Source: Metopolophium dirhodum (Eukaryota > Arthropoda > Insecta > Hemiptera > Aphididae). Taken from it: 64,000 bases of DNA. The position numbers and the translations under genes are program-made. The stretch spans positions 128,313,062-128,377,061 of the forward strand of contig NC_083560.1 in assembly GCF_019925205.1 (NCBI RefSeq), written 5' to 3'. Under the pieces are notes generated by a model. That model was not told the DNA's origin. It was given only the letters and a program-made list of their open reading frames with translations, and searched no databases. Positions 1 to 13,927 of the stretch are shown piece after piece (positions within the stretch are counted from its first letter, which is position 1; every line of letters starts with the position of its first letter).

Positions 1-329
1 CGGTGATGTGTGTGATTGTTTTGTGGCTGAAGACGCTTTTTATAGTAGTTAAAATGGTTTTCAACTTCTATGGTGAATGGTGATTTCTGGTAAGAAATTA
101 AACATAGGTATATTTTGTTTCTTTGAATTACGGAAAATACTGAAATAATATTACGTGATGACACCAGCTTTCAACTAAATATAATGTTGTGATTAAAAAA
201 TGATTTAAATGCGTTTTAAAAATATGATATAATTTTCAATATATTTTGGATTTTTTTGGTTTTTAATGAATATAATAATAATAGACATACAACATACCTA
301 TTATAAAATTTTAGACTTATAAAAAAACT

Positions 330-1750
330 GTTTTTATTTATATATTTATATTTTTTGGTTACAGAATTACTTACGTTGTACCTTGTTTTACATTTTTAAT
401 CTTTGGAATAAAAATTGAACATTTTAAACATTTTTAAATTTTAAATTTGATACATTTTGTCAACATTTGAACTTTAAATGCTTATATAAATAAATTGTGA
501 ATATGTATTTTTAATATTTTTTAACTTCTATATTTAAAGTAGGGTCATTGGACCACCCTTCTATCATGCCGTCTCGTCTTATATACTTGTACCCCCCCCC
601 CCCCCCCCATATTACCTATTGTATAAATTATTACATATTATATATATTCTCGTTTTCTAATAAAAAAAAAAAAAACTTCTGTTGCAACAATATATCAGGA
701 GCCTTGTATTAAATTTTAACACTTTTTTACCCAGCAAATAAAATTTTATTGACAATTATAAAAAAAAAAACCAAACAAATTGAAAATTAAAAATGTCCGT
801 ACACAGCTCAAAACTAGTAAAAATATTTTGAAAATTATATCGAGTATAGGAATTGATAAAATAAACACATGGTGTAAATTTCAAGTGTCCACAGTTATTC
901 GTTTTTGAATTACAACAAAATAAGAAAATCGCTACATGAGAAATCGAGTAATTTTCCATTGTTGTACAAAATTTGAATTTAAAATATTCATAAAAAATAA
1001 ATTTGACTTATCAGTAGACATTTTTTTTTTATAAATATAGACAAGCTTATGAGGAATCTCGAATTTAATTTTCAAATCTTATATTTTAAAACAACATTTT
1101 TTTATAAATTTCTAACTCAAGATAATTTGCACATTTTTGTGATTTTTTCGAATTTTGCCAACATTCGAACTTCAGATGCACATAAAATATTATTATGGAT
1201 TTTTTTTAATTTCCACTAGCAACAACTTACAAAGATCCTTGTATTACAATTTCAAGTTTTTCGACCGAACGAACATTATTTTATCAACCTTGATTTAAAT
1301 AAAGCTAATAATAATCAAAAATGTCATATGCCTAAAAATAGTTCAACATGAGTCAAGATTTTTTTGAAAATATAGTGGTGTGTATAAAATACTAATATAA
1401 ACATTCTGTGAAAATGTCAAGTACTTATCTATGGTAACTTATCTATGCTACTTATCTATCTTATCTATTTTTAGTGTTACACCAAAGACCAACATCGATT
1501 TTGTCGAAAATTGATGTTGCGTAAAAATCCCTGTTTTTCATAATTTTTTTTTGTTTTAAACTGGCTTTTGAAAACTTTTTTGAATTTTAAATGTTTACCT
1601 CCCGAGATTTAATTTGCCATTGGAAAAGATACTGAAATTTAAAATTGAAGTGTTATTATTTCGACTACTTATTGTGTACACGCACACATAAAACAGAACA
1701 CGCATCATTGTAAAATCAATACATTCATCGTTCCGCTCAGAATCTAAAAA
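330..1750 (+). repeat. Dispersed repeat family R1, copy A
   Basis: Non-coding AT-rich sequence that resembles 22030-23255 and 47440-48515 on the same strand. Shared landmarks in order are a phrase like CAACATTTGAACTTTAAATG, a segment about TTATGAGGAATCTC with TTTTTCGACC or TTTTTGACCC, a segment like CTAATATAAACATT followed by GAAAATTTCAAGTA, and a right end reading TGTAAAATCAATACATT, then ATCGTTCCGCTCAGAATCTAAAA-like sequence. This copy appears to hold two tandem partial units, because the middle section occurs near 680-930 and again near 1190-1480. No open frame of interest is present. I cannot name the family, and boundaries are approximate. Confidence 0.6.
592..608. repeat. Poly-C tract
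   Basis: A run of 17 consecutive C residues in otherwise AT-rich repeat sequence. Length is likely polymorphic. Confidence 0.9.
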
Positions 1751-4700
1751 AAAATGTAATTAAATAATATAGTCCAGTGTGGAAAAACATGTTCTATTTT
1801 AAGCTTAGTGCCTCAATGTAATGCATTTTTTCGATGTGTCCCCGCCACCAACAACATTTAATGAATATCGTACAGCGGCGTATTAATATTGTGTTTTATA
1901 TGGGCAAATAAACGTAATTCCTGAGACCCGTTGGCGGGCTGTCACCGTTATCTCCAACAATTGTAGTTTAGCTCTCAATCATTTTTTGGAATATTTTTTG
2001 TGAAATTTGTGTTTTTCCATGCTAATTTTAGATGGAATTTTCTAAAAAAGTCTCTTTTACTTAATTTGAAAGTTAAAAAACTTCGAAATACTTGTTTTTT
2101 AAAAAACCGTGGTTTTGAGTTTTAAATACCAAAATGGAAATTATTTTAATGTTAGTATTTTTATGTTGGAAATTTTGGTGGAATTAGAATTTACCTATCG
2201 TGCTTATTTTTTATGTTGACGTTAATAAACCACTTAAAATGTAATTATATCAAGTTATTTCAAACATTAGCATATTAAAGTAACTTAATATTGACTTTTT
2301 TTTTTTCATTCAGTGAACAGAGAAGTTTTTGGTGAAATCAGAACTATCTAATATTGAAACAATTCTAGTTTAGCTCCCAAGCGAATATTACAAACTTTAT
2401 TTTTTTTAAATATGTGTTTTAAGTTTTAACGCCCTTTTTTGCGTTTTAAACGCCTCATTTGGATTAGTTAAACTGTAAGTTCAAATGCAAAATTTTATAA
2501 TCCGTGTATCCATTTGGAAAAAAATCATATTCATATATCTATTAATATATATTTATTTATCTAAATTAATATAAATTAAATATGAGTAAAACTATCTTCA
2601 TAAACATAATATAAAATAAAAATTCATGGTAATCATATTAAGTAAAAGTCATCAGTCTTGGAATAGCAAATATCCCTTTTGTGCGGCTCAACTGAATTTC
2701 CAACAAAAACTCAAATAATATATCTACCTAATAAATAATAATACTTGTACGCAATAGCTTTTGTTCTACGATACATCCATTTAAAATCAAAATAGATACA
2801 GTATGCAATTGTAGAAACAAAACTTAATATTTTGAGCAAGATTTTAAGAAAAATCTTTTAGGTTGTATTTATGCATGAATTGAAGTCGTCAATTGCATTA
2901 TCCATGACCCCTCACTAATATTATCTAAGCCTTATTAGTACACCGGCCCTGTACACATCCATGATTACATTGATGAGCCACGAATTACACTCGAAATCTA
3001 AGTAGGATTTCTACTTTTCTACTTTTGAGTATTTTTTATACGTCTATAAAAAATCTATCAGATCGACATCCCCGATTTTTAGTTGTTCGTACTTGGTTTG
3101 TACATGCATAGTTTGCAAATTAAGATTAATTTTATAAGGATAAATGAAACAATAATTTTAGAGAGTTAAAAAATTACGCGTACTGGAATTGGGTAACCTA
3201 AATTAGGGACCTTTTTATTAGCAACATTATAGAATTTTATCACCACATGCCCAATTTTGCTTTAAAATTATAACTTAATTTCGATTTATGGTTTTTTAAT
3301 ACACATTTTACTTCTTTAAAATTAGAACAAGTAACTTACAAAACTAAACAAAATACAAAAAAAAAACAATAGATACTAGACTTAAACAAATCGTCTTTTT
3401 TCAATTTACCCGTCTAAAAATATATTATCGGTTTAGTTTATTTAAAAATATATTGATGTATGTATAGCCATGTTTATTTGTTTTAATAAAATCGTTCCCA
3501 TCGTTTTAAAATATATGTATTATTTTTTATTTGAATAATCAATAATAAAATATAAAAAGCATCTATTCATTTTCACCCACAACAAATAATATCTACAAAT
3601 ATTTATTGCTTAAACTGTAGTTAAACTTTATCGATAAAATAATATAAAAATATCTGTTTTATTTCTTATTTAGGTACTCAAAAGTCCTTAACATTTTTAC
3701 GATCATTTTAAATTAATTTATAAGAAAAAAGTAAATATAATTTTTATTAATGTCAAATTACTATGTCTAAAAATATTCGTTTAAGTTGTTATTATTGTGA
3801 ACATTTGGTAATTTGTATATAACATTTTGTTTAGTGCTGAATATCTTATAAATTAAGAATATTTTTGGACTTTCGTAACTTGGTGACGATACATACAAAA
3901 ATATTGATTAATTTTATAACTATTATTTTATATTATTAAACCCTCGTCATAAAACCCATATAACATTGTGAAACGTTGTATGTAAAAACTAAATCACAAT
4001 AAATGTAATGATTATAATTACGTAGGTATTAAAATAAACTTACAGGTACCTACCTACACGATCATTAAATCTGCACTGAAACTGCTTATTAGCATCTCAT
4101 AGTAATTTTGCTATAGTATATTTTTAATAGGTAGTTGAAACAAAGCATACCTTGATCAATTACATATTAATATACATGAAGGATTATCCGGTTGAATCAA
4201 GAATGACATGCAAGAGATTATAGGATTTTGGTGTTATTATTATAAAACCGTTTGAAATAGATAATTATAACCGGGCTTGCTGATGGTTATGCATATAGTA
4301 ATCTGTAATTAGATTGGTATTTTGAGGTAATTTGAGGTAAAACCCCACAAAAACACTCACCGATACTACTAAGGGAGTTAGTAATTATATGCATATGTTT
4401 ACTCCAATTTGTTTGGAAGTGAAATAGATTTAATATTAAATTTCTTATGGTTAAGCTATTATTAATAAAAAATTACATTATTGAGCAATAACAGAAACAT
4501 AATACAACTATAGAATTTTCACAATAGTAAAATATACATTGTACTCTTTAGGTATATGGACTCTGTATATAAATATATAATGCAAATAATGGTGTAATAC
4601 AAATACCTACGCACTTCCTATTTTAATTACCTTAACGTATATGACATAATATTATGTATTATATCATAATTTAAGTAAACCCAGGAAGGTATGTACAATT

Positions 4701-6930
4701 GAATAAATCAGTAATATAAATATTATAAAATATTATATAGGAGATAATACACACGTTTTGAAATTAAATTTTTCAGGAAAATTAATTGATTTTTGTATAA
4801 TATAATAGGTGTCTGGGTAGATACTTACTACTTTCTATGATAATTAAATTAATTTATAAGAAGCCTTTTTGAGTATTTTTGGTCTGTTACGTAAATATAA
4901 AAATTGTTTTTGTCTCACATAGTTCAATATAGTATAAACCTTTATTAATACCAGCTATAGGAACATTTATTTTTTTAATTTTCAATTATTTATGTTGACC
5001 GTCATCCGTTTTTTCACGGGTTGGTAAATTTATAACAATGATTTGTATTATTAATTAATGTTGGGCTAGAAATAGAAAACTAACAGTGCGCTGAAATCCT
5101 ATCGCTAAAATGATTTAAAAATTTGTTGATTTATGTTAGATTTCTGTACCGTTTCTATGCCTTCTTTAATTTTAAGCCACATACCCACATACTCTATGAA
5201 TAAAATTTGTCTAAAGTTAAAATGTGAAATTGAAATAATATATTTTTTACCAATTATTTCCAACATTTAGACCAAAATAAAAAACAGACAATTTAAAAAT
5301 CAAATGTTATTTCTACGTATACTCTTAATACTGATATTTTTTTTCATAATTTATTCATCTACAAATGTGTATTTAGTTATTTATTATTATAAACGCCCGT
5401 AGACTCAAGTACAGTAAAGTTAACTTATAAAAAATCATCATACATTAAATTACAAAATTAGCATACTATAAAACATTATAAAAATTTTAATCCGAGATTA
5501 TATTAATTAATAGTAACAAGTAAATATAACAATCTACAATCGCAAAAACAACAATAAAATATTAAGGAAACTTGGTTTAATGTGTGATATCCTTATATAA
5601 ACAAATAAAAGTTTTTTAATGCATTGCATTCTCCGGCAATATAGTCAAGGGGATTATTATAACCATAAAAATGGAATGGAATACTTACAACAATATTTAT
5701 AAATTATGATATTTTACAATAATTAATATTGAACTATTTTAATAAAACATGGTTTTTCCATTGCGGATTAAAGCATAAATATCCAGATACATGGCTTTAT
5801 TATCCATTAAATAATAATGTAATAACATAACAGTTAAAACTTTACTAATATTGTCTATAATTTTCCAATGGTGATAACAATATGTTTAATGTTATCGTCT
5901 ATCACAATCGTATAATTCTGAATAATGTAGCAATAAATTTGATACCATAATTTTATGACTTGGGCAATAGGAACTTTTGGGAACTTATAATGTTTGTTAA
6001 CTGATTAAAAACACTGTATACCAAACGCCAATGCATTTTATTATGTAATAAACCTAATTGCTAAATAAAAACTGCAAAATATATTACATGTTTATTATTT
6101 TATTACGATATTTTATTTGTAAAAACAATTTTCTATTTTTAAATTATATATATGACAAATTTGTAAACATTAATTTGTTAGTACAACTTACAACTTACAA
6201 TCCAATGGCCTAAGTTTCCGCGGGTTAACTAATAAAAAAAAAATTTAATAGTTAACTTACAACAAAATATATGTTATAAACGCATGATTATAAGGATGGG
6301 TGTTGAACACCTAATAGGTAGGTACATTCAAAAACAATCCAATAATGTTTTAATACACCATAGTAGGTACTTATTTATTAAAAATTGGCATTTCTATATG
6401 ACTATTGACTATATTATATCTATGCATTTATTTTCTAATAGGTATCAATTATCTATTTATCTCGTAAATTACCACTGTATACATTTTAAGCCCACCCTTA
6501 CTAATTTTAATTGTAAATTGTATTATATATTTATGTTGTACAATTAACTACCCATACAATTTAAATATATGATTGTAAACATGAATCAATGAACAACAAC
6601 TTAACTTCGAAAATTCTTTAAGTAGCTGGTAATGAAATAATAAAAAAATAAACTATAAGGTTTTTATATTAGATTTATTGTTTATATTTATATATATTTT
6701 TATATTAGATCTATAAGGTTTCTTATAATTTTTTTATTTGATTAAAATATTAATTTATCTGATCTTCCAATTCATATCATTAAGTATTTAAAAATTATTA
6801 ACATTATTAATATATAGAGTATAGAAAAGAACATAATCGTTACAAAATTATATTTCTAGGTATGTTAAATTAATTTTTTATTGGTAGGTACTGTTAATAT
6901 AATTAATATTGAAGGTAATAAAATACACAT
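1751..6930. other. AT-rich non-coding stretch
   Basis: About 5.2 kb of very AT-rich sequence dense in stops in all frames. The longest open frame (6284-6547, 87 codons) has the composition of its AT-rich surroundings and no recognisable domain. A weak internal similarity exists between about 1950 and 2370: both carry a phrase like ACAATT.TAGTTTAGCTC. I see no gene, RNA gene or clear mobile element. Confidence 0.6.
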
Positions 6931-6935
6931 TTTAA

Positions 6936-8005
6936 TCAAATATACATTTTTGATTCAGCAGATTTAAATTTTAATGGCAGCAACATTTTTTCTTCAGAAC
7001 ATGATATCTCAATATGATAACGTAAAATATTCTGGCTTGGCCAATATGGTTTGTTGTCTGTGAAATGAGTTAGAGTTAAGTAAAATTCATTGCCCTTGTT
7101 TTTAAACGAATATGAAATCTAAAAAATTATATTTAATGATAATTGTGTTAGGTTACTTTGAAACAATAATATTATATTATGTAAAAATAAACTTTGTCCC
7201 ATAGATTTTGGTTACCTTGCATAAGCACATTCTGAACATGATGTGAATCTCTAATTTGTTTTGTTCTATTACGAAGATTTGCTCGTAAACAATATTTGCT
7301 ACGCATCCGATATCCATTATAATACCTGCAAGACATTTTGTTTTATAATTTGATATAAAGAAAATATCTCATATGTAAGTATTATTAGATAGGTACCGAC
7401 CATGCACTAAATGCAATTTCAGGCTGAAGAGTTTTCATTATAGTACCATTCAAACCATAATGTCTGAATTTGATAGTTTGACTTTTTGTACGAAAAAGAA
7501 TATTCATTTGACCTAAAACAGCTTATACGCCCATCAAAACTGAATCATCAATTAAACGTACAACGTACTCTTTGTAGTATTGACCGTCCAATCGTTCAAA
7601 AATCGGCAATTGGATGCCTTCAGCCGAGAGGAAAAATGCATTTCCAATGCTTCCATTCATCTGTATTTAATCATCATGAAGTTATATAAATTATTTTAAA
7701 TTCTCATCAGAGATAGATAATTTATTTACTTACTTTGTCTACAGTGATTTTTCACCAAATTTCGATTAAAAGGTTCGTATTTACATATAACATAAGACAT
7801 GAACCATGGCTATTCTAGTCTTCCAAGATCATTAGAACTAATTAGGGAGAAACTATAGTACCCTCAACCATTATTCACAAACATATTTTCTTGAGAAACT
7901 TTATCTTGAAATACATATGTCTCCATAAGTTTTTGCCATCTTTTGCACATAAGTCTGCAATCGGGAAAGGGTGTCCGCATCGACAAAGATTAATGTGTTT
8001 ACAAC
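6936..8005 (-). pseudogene. Four-exon gene relic, family not recognised
   Basis: Read on the minus strand, four blocks of protein-like sequence are separated by short introns with good splice signals. Exon A runs from about 8005 to 7734 and ends in a GTAAGT donor. Exon B (7660-7401) follows an ATACAG acceptor, exon C (7325-7216) follows TTGCAG and ends in a GTAACC donor, and exon D (7118-6936) follows TTTTAG and ends in TGA. Introns are 73, 75 and 97 bp. Exon B reads with peptides such as GSIGNAFFLSAEG and FERLDGQYYKEYVV, and the B-to-C junction keeps phase (a split Trp codon). Exon D contains GNEFYLTLTHFTDNKPYW. Damage: an in-frame TAA at 7525-7523 in exon B, stops and a frame change in exon A, and a frame break at the start of exon D. 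Intron retention argues against a processed copy. An unrelated short open stretch with another GTAAGT donor near 8180 may be an earlier exon. The protein family is not recognised. Confidence 0.5.
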
Positions 8006-8570
8006 CATTTGTTCCGGTAGTTAATCAAACAGTACGTAATGGTTTTTTATCACTTTCGTAATTATTATATATTATGTAATAGGTTATCACTAACAATATG
8101 TTGACAATGCTAACATCGAAAGAAGATAATTATAAATTTATTTTCAATATTGATTTAAAATATTAAACAAGTACTTACACAAGACACAACAAGTAGCCAT
8201 AGATATCAAACAAACAAAAAATCTAAGGCATGATTACCATTAACCTACAAAGAAATTGACTAGGAAAATATATTTTTAATAATATCTTACAAGTTTGATA
8301 TACAATATTTAAATCATATTTCATATTAACATTTAAAATTGAAGTAAGATTACAAATTTCGATAGTTCTTCAATATAATAACATGGTTTTTAGACTCCCG
8401 ATTTTATGAAACCGTAACGGTCGCGATGTCCAAGATGAACTGCCCAAAGGTTCACAACTAATCGTGTCATGAACCAGAATATCGTCATTGTTATCGGTTT
8501 TATATTTTTGTATAGGTCTTATCAGCACAATTTAAGACAGTATACTGTGTTTATCAGTAAACGGTTAACC

Positions 8571-8702
8571 CTAGATCATATACTATGGGTGGAGCCATAT
8601 TAGATATTTGAAGCACATATAAGCGACGAGTCGTTGGTTGAGATATACTATTTGTGCACGTGAAATAGGCTATGGATCAATCCATAGTATATTATGATCT
8701 AA
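8571..8702. repeat. Small inverted-repeat element (possible MITE)
   Basis: The left arm CTAGATCATATACTATGG (from 8571) and the right arm near 8681-8702, read on the other strand as TTAGATCATAATATACTATGG, form an imperfect inverted repeat about 132 bp end to end. No convincing target-site duplication is visible, so transposon origin is only suggested. Nothing else is seen between 8206 and 8990. Confidence 0.4.
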
Positions 8703-9704
8703 GCACACAACCAAAGCTGAATATGTTATTCAACTTCAGGTTTTTTTTTTCTACGGTGTAGTAGGTCATATTAAAGGTTAATAAATGTATAAAGATTGTT
8801 ACATATAAACTATATATAGATAACACAACATAATATCAATTAGTAAAAAAATTCAACAGGTATATATAAAACAAAATAAAATATGAAATAATGTACTAAG
8901 TAAATAATGGTAAGAATAACAATGTCAATAACGGGTGGTACTAAAGGTAACGTACGATTTGTGTTTTTTAAACTTCATAGCTCCAAAATTTTGCCAATTT
9001 TATAGCCTTGTAGTTTGCGGCTTGTAAATTTGTTATGTCATATTTGATTATGAATTTGTTGCAATTTATCAGGTATAACATTATCTGGGCTTCTCCGCAC
9101 ACACAGTTCGTGTCTTCCTCCCCATCGCTTATTTCCCATTTTTTTCAAGTTCTCCCTAGAACGTCCAAATCTTACATAAGAAATTTAGTGTCCTCCAGAC
9201 CATTAATTTGTTGTTATGTCCTTAGGGAAATTCTCTTCGACTTTTTTCTTGCTTTCAAACTCCTATAATTTTAATCTTGCTGTCTGTGGGTTTCTTCTGA
9301 TTTCTTCGTGCATTTTAGGAATCTCTTTCTTGATTTTAGTCTAAAGCATTCAACTAGTGTATTATTATTATTAGTGTATACATTAAGTACTTTTTATCTG
9401 TGATGTGTTTCGTCCGTTCTATGTCACAAGCAATTATTTGTCTACGTATATGTGGTGGTGCTCTTTCTGCTAGAGGATATAGTTCATCTACTGGCGTTGG
9501 CTTCAATCTGCCTGTTATAACGCGTAACCTTTCATTTAATGCAGTTTCAATTTGTTTAGTGTGAGTTGATTTACCTCACACCGGGTATGCATATTATACC
9601 ACCGAGAAACATAGAGCAAGTGCAGAGATTCCAACTATTTCGGAATGAGATCTCCAATTAGAGCTAACCAATTTTCGCAATATTTCTAGCGTATATTTTC
9701 CGTC

Positions 9705-10142
9705 TTAGGGCAACTCAATAATCTTTAAAATTGAGTGATCAATATCAGAAGTAACGCCTGGGTATTTACGGTAAGCTGTGTGTTCTCCTTTTAACTTGAC
9801 TCTTTCCCAGGCGATGACCATTTTTCTAATTTTTCTAAACTTTAGTCTGTTTTTCAGATGGAACACATATATTTGAGTTTTTATTTGATTAGGTTTTAAC
9901 TTCATGATTTTGTAGTATGTTGTCATAGCTTTAAGTAAGGACTCTTGTTTGGTTTCTACTACTTCAAAGTTGTTATATTGAACTTCTATCGCTGTATCAT
10001 CGGCGTAAATGAAATACCTGGCACCTAGAGTGATCGTTTGATCGTTCATATAGATGTTAAAAAGGATTGGGGCTAGAACACTGCCTTGTGCAAACCCATT
10101 ATTTTGCTTTCTCCGTTTACTTTTCATGCTTCCCAATGTCAC
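9705..10142 (-). pseudogene. Reverse transcriptase fragment (jockey-like)
   Basis: Longest open piece of the RT domain in the degenerate element, 145 codons. It covers the palm: QGSVLAPILFNIYMND followed about 15 residues later by YADDTAI, the two-metal active site motif. The usual LPQGSV in this family reads FAQGSV here. The upstream RT fingers (10150-10430) are present but in other frames. The open frame begins and ends by mutation rather than at real termini. It is not expected to make a working enzyme. Confidence 0.85.
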
Positions 10143-10991
10143 GTAAAATCTTCTATGTTGGAGTAGTTTTTTTTATTATCTGCGTAAAACCTTTGTCTTT
10201 AGTAAGGTTTAGTATGGCTGACCGTATCATAGGCTGATGTCTGATCTACAGACCCCTCCAATGATATTTTTCTTTTGGAAACCATTTTCAATAAACTTGG
10301 TCATAATATTTAGTATCTGCCCTGTGAATGATTTACCATTCCTGAAGCCTGCTTGCTATCATATAAATTTGTCGTAAATGTGTCCTACTATGCGAATGTG
10401 AACAATTCGTTTAATAAATTTGTTTGATTTCGTTATTTAATTTCTTCATTAAGCCCCGTGCTTTTTGGCCACTATGTTGCATGTATATGCTTATACTAAG
10501 TTTATCCAATTTGCTTTTCTATCTGTATCTATTGCTTCTAGTAAAAATTCACCTTTATTTATAGTTTCGTATCCAAAATCATCTTCTCATAAATTTTGGT
10601 ATACATTTTGTATGTATGCATGTGTTCTGTTAGTTCTGCAGAGAGGCCCATTATATATTCTATTCTGCAGCATCTCCACTATATTTACAAAAGTCTCATA
10701 ATTTTCGGTGGTTGGTATGAGATTTGTGATCTTCGAGTCCAGGTTTGTGTTAAAATCATTCCAATTAGCCTTTATGAAATCAAACCGTCTTTTCATTGGA
10801 ACTATAGTTGGTATAATGGTGGCGTTTATTGAGCATACAATTAAAGATGTTGGGAGGGCAAGATTGGTTTTGCTACTGTTGCGTGCACCCGGCTTACAGG
10901 AGATGGTGACAGGATAGGATGATGGTAGTAGCATCAAATTATCAACAATTTGTCTTAACACACCGCTGTCTTATATTTTCACTAACCATGG

Positions 10992-11375
10992 TCAAATCTG
11001 GGTTTTATTATCTCTTCTACCTTGCACTGTTAAAGAATGGAGGTAGCTTGGAATCATGTATGATCGGCAATTGGTTTCCATCTGACAGTTGTTCCGGTCT
11101 CCATCATCGTTTATATTTTCATATCCCCATTCTGTGTGATAGCTATTGAAATCACCGATTCTTATTTTTGTTTTTGAATTGTTAAAATTGTCAGTGTTGT
11201 GGGAAGTAAATGGAACATTTGGTGGTTTGTATACAGATATAACTGTGCACTTAGCTAGGCCTATCGTTAAAATTTCTATTCCTTCAAAACTTGTTACACC
11301 TTTTGACTTGATTTTCAACATAGGTTTAGTGAAAATAACACTTCTATGTTTATCATGTGGTATTTCAGCAAACAA
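10992..11375 (-). pseudogene. APE-type endonuclease fragment (jockey-like)
   Basis: A 127-codon open piece of the endonuclease/exonuclease/phosphatase-fold domain that nicks target DNA in non-LTR elements. SVYKPPN and the IGDFNSYHTEWGY box, with its catalytic Asp and Asn, are visible. Similar sequence continues upstream to about 11520 through a stop near 11428, and downstream in another frame at 10961-10587. It belongs to the same minus-strand element as the RT fragment. Confidence 0.8.
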
Positions 11376-11530
11376 TTTTATCCCACGGATTTTTGGATTA
11401 TTCCGGTCGTTGCTTCTAGGTATTTTCTAGATACATATAATATCACATAGTGTTTCCTTACATGTGTTTGCTGAAAGAATTTCCTTGTCAATAGTCAAAC
11501 CCTCGACTTTAGATTGGTATTTATCGTGTT

Positions 11531-12560
11531 TAGTCTAAAAAAGCCCCGTTGTGGAAAAATTAGCTGATGAGTGAGAATATCACTGAGTCGTTGCCTCGGT
11601 GTTCCACGTAGAAGTTATTTCCATACACCCAACTTCAGGTAGTCATGGTATATTGGTATCGTGTAGGTATTTTTACAACTGAATTATGGTAAGCCAATCA
11701 GAAAATTATATTTTACACGACGCCGCACGGCAAGATACAACACTGTGAATTGTGATCCCACCTTTATAGAAGGAGATAAAGCATAAAATAAGATATTACA
11801 AAAGAACGAATAATTGGTCTTGAAAGAAGTATAGATGGCATATAAATGTATTTTATCATCTGCAATGATAACGTCAAACTCTTGATTTGAAGCATAGACT
11901 AAGATAATATGTACTGGAAACGACGTGGTTGGTGAGTGTTGGTTGGTAGTCCGGTCTGGTTTTTGTGTGGACTTTGTGTGGAAGGAGAAATTGACAGACC
12001 ACTCTGAACCCGTTGGTGAATTATTATAATTATAATATTGTCATAAGGATTTGCATAAGTATCCTTTATATATACAGCGTAGGACCATAGATAAAATATT
12101 AAACATAGGTATTATAGGACTATGAGAATTAGACGCCAGGATAAAACAAGTTACCCAGATGGCGCTGTATAGATTGGCACAGGTGGCCAATTTCCCCTTT
12201 TACGGAATGTCCGTAAGAAAATAGGGCCGCCGATACGAATATCGTTTCCCATCCATATTATCTTAGCCCATGGTTGAAGGTAGATCTAAATCTCAAAAAT
12301 TTGCTTTTAATTTCATGATATTTAACTATTTTTTTTACGATTTTCTTAAACTATACTCCATATCTTTTATATTATGATCTCTTTCTAACAATGTTGGTCT
12401 CACGGAGATAGATGTGAGACGTGTGAGAGGCGCAGTCTATTTATTAATATGTCTATACTAATTATATATTAACAAAAATGCGTCTCAGCGAGATTATACC
12501 TATATATTTATCCATGGTTTATTCTAATTTTCTACAAAGTCTAGCAAACATGCGCAGTGA
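11531..12560. other. Mixed-composition region without gene, probably old repeats
   Basis: This region is more GC-rich than its surroundings. It contains words that read like decayed repeat ends, such as GACCATAGATAAAATATT near 12088 and TTAGCCCATGG near 12265, but no matching terminal repeats could be fixed. No open frame or splice-supported exon is seen. Confidence 0.35.
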
Positions 12561-13901
12561 TAGAAACCATTTATTTTCGGCATAGAATGTCTATATTTCA
12601 TTTAGCTATGGTTAGAATTTAGAACTATAAAAAATGTACAATTATACTTACTTTGAATTTTAATGTCTCGAATTAAATTTAAAACATATATAACCTAATA
12701 TGTATTATTTAATTTGCTAAATATTAAATAAAACGAAGTATAAAATAGTAAGCTGATTTTTTAACTGATTTTTAAACTTCATTTTACATTATAGTTATTT
12801 TTAGATTTTTTAAAATCAATATAATTAAATTTCAAACCATTTCTGTTTTTCATAACATTGGAACAGTGAAACTATTTGGTTTGCAAGTCACGCAATTCGA
12901 TACTATTTTAGAGTTTTAATACATTTATTGAATATTATATTATAGAGAGGAATAATCTATATTATATATATATATATCCGCCAAATGTCTAATATTATTA
13001 TAATTGAGTTTCTGCTATGAAAATTAAAAAAATAACAAACTGAATTAATGTAATAAATGTCTGCAAAAATAACTATTTGACAGTTTAATGTATATTGCGG
13101 TCTATTATAAAAACATATATATATTATGCATAATACCTAACCTAAGTGTCTCAGTAGGTAGTCAGTAAGTAGGTTGGTACCCCTAACCTACATAATGTAT
13201 TTACATTGTTTATAGGTAAGAAGTCCCAATTGTCTCATTAATTTATAGTTTAGTTCAGTGATAAGGGACATTTTGCTTGTATTCAGCATTGTATTATTCT
13301 ATTAATATAACTAAAGTATACACGAAAATATTCACGCGTGCATCCTAATAATATAGCTTATATAATTTTCTAAAAATACAAAGTGAATCACCTCACTTAC
13401 GTTTTTGATATGACATTTAGACATCAAATATTTGATATTGTATGGAAATTACTAATTACTAATTAGATAATCGAACTGATATTTACATAGTACATATTGT
13501 AGGTACCATTGATTATAATATGATTAGGTAGGTAGGTACCGATGATTTTACTTAGTTAATATAATCCATTTCTACATTAGGTACCTACATAATATGTCAT
13601 ATTTTTCGTAAGTTGTAACTATTATAATAGGTTAATATATATTATAGTATTATACTTATAATGACTAAATTGAGCTGATGAAACCACGTCTTTTAATACC
13701 TAATTAAAAAAATATTGATGGTTTGATTTTTTTTTTATGTATTGTTATCTATATGGAACGTTTAATAAAATAAAATTGAATTTGTATTATCAAGTAATGG
13801 GTTATAAAGAGTGCGAATAAAATGAATGACAAATATTTATGTATGGTGGATATTGTATTAAATCGAATATTGACTTAAAGCAAAAAGAAAATTCATATAC
13901 G

Positions 13902-13927
13902 TATTATTATTATTATTATTATTATTA
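13902..13927. repeat. (ATT)n microsatellite
   Basis: About eight uninterrupted ATT units. Confidence 0.9.

Larger units (their letters stand above)
8990..11530 (-). mobile_element. Degenerate jockey-like non-LTR retrotransposon
   Basis: Minus-strand remnant of a LINE-type element with domains in the expected order, broken by stops and frameshifts. From 5' to 3': an APE-type endonuclease at about 11520-10990, with EGLTIDKEIL near the start, SVYKPPN, and IGDFNSYHTEWGY; an endonuclease-to-RT linker at 10961-10587; reverse transcriptase at about 10400-9705, with QAGFRNGKSFTGQ, then NGFAQGSVLAPILFNIYMND, then the catalytic YADD box; the post-RT region with LNERLRVITGRLKPTP at about 9540; and a C-terminal Cys-rich segment CVCGEAQIM at about 9090. 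These motifs are typical of insect jockey elements. No 5' UTR, poly(A) tail or target duplication is evident, so this is an old, probably 5'-truncated copy. Confidence 0.85.
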
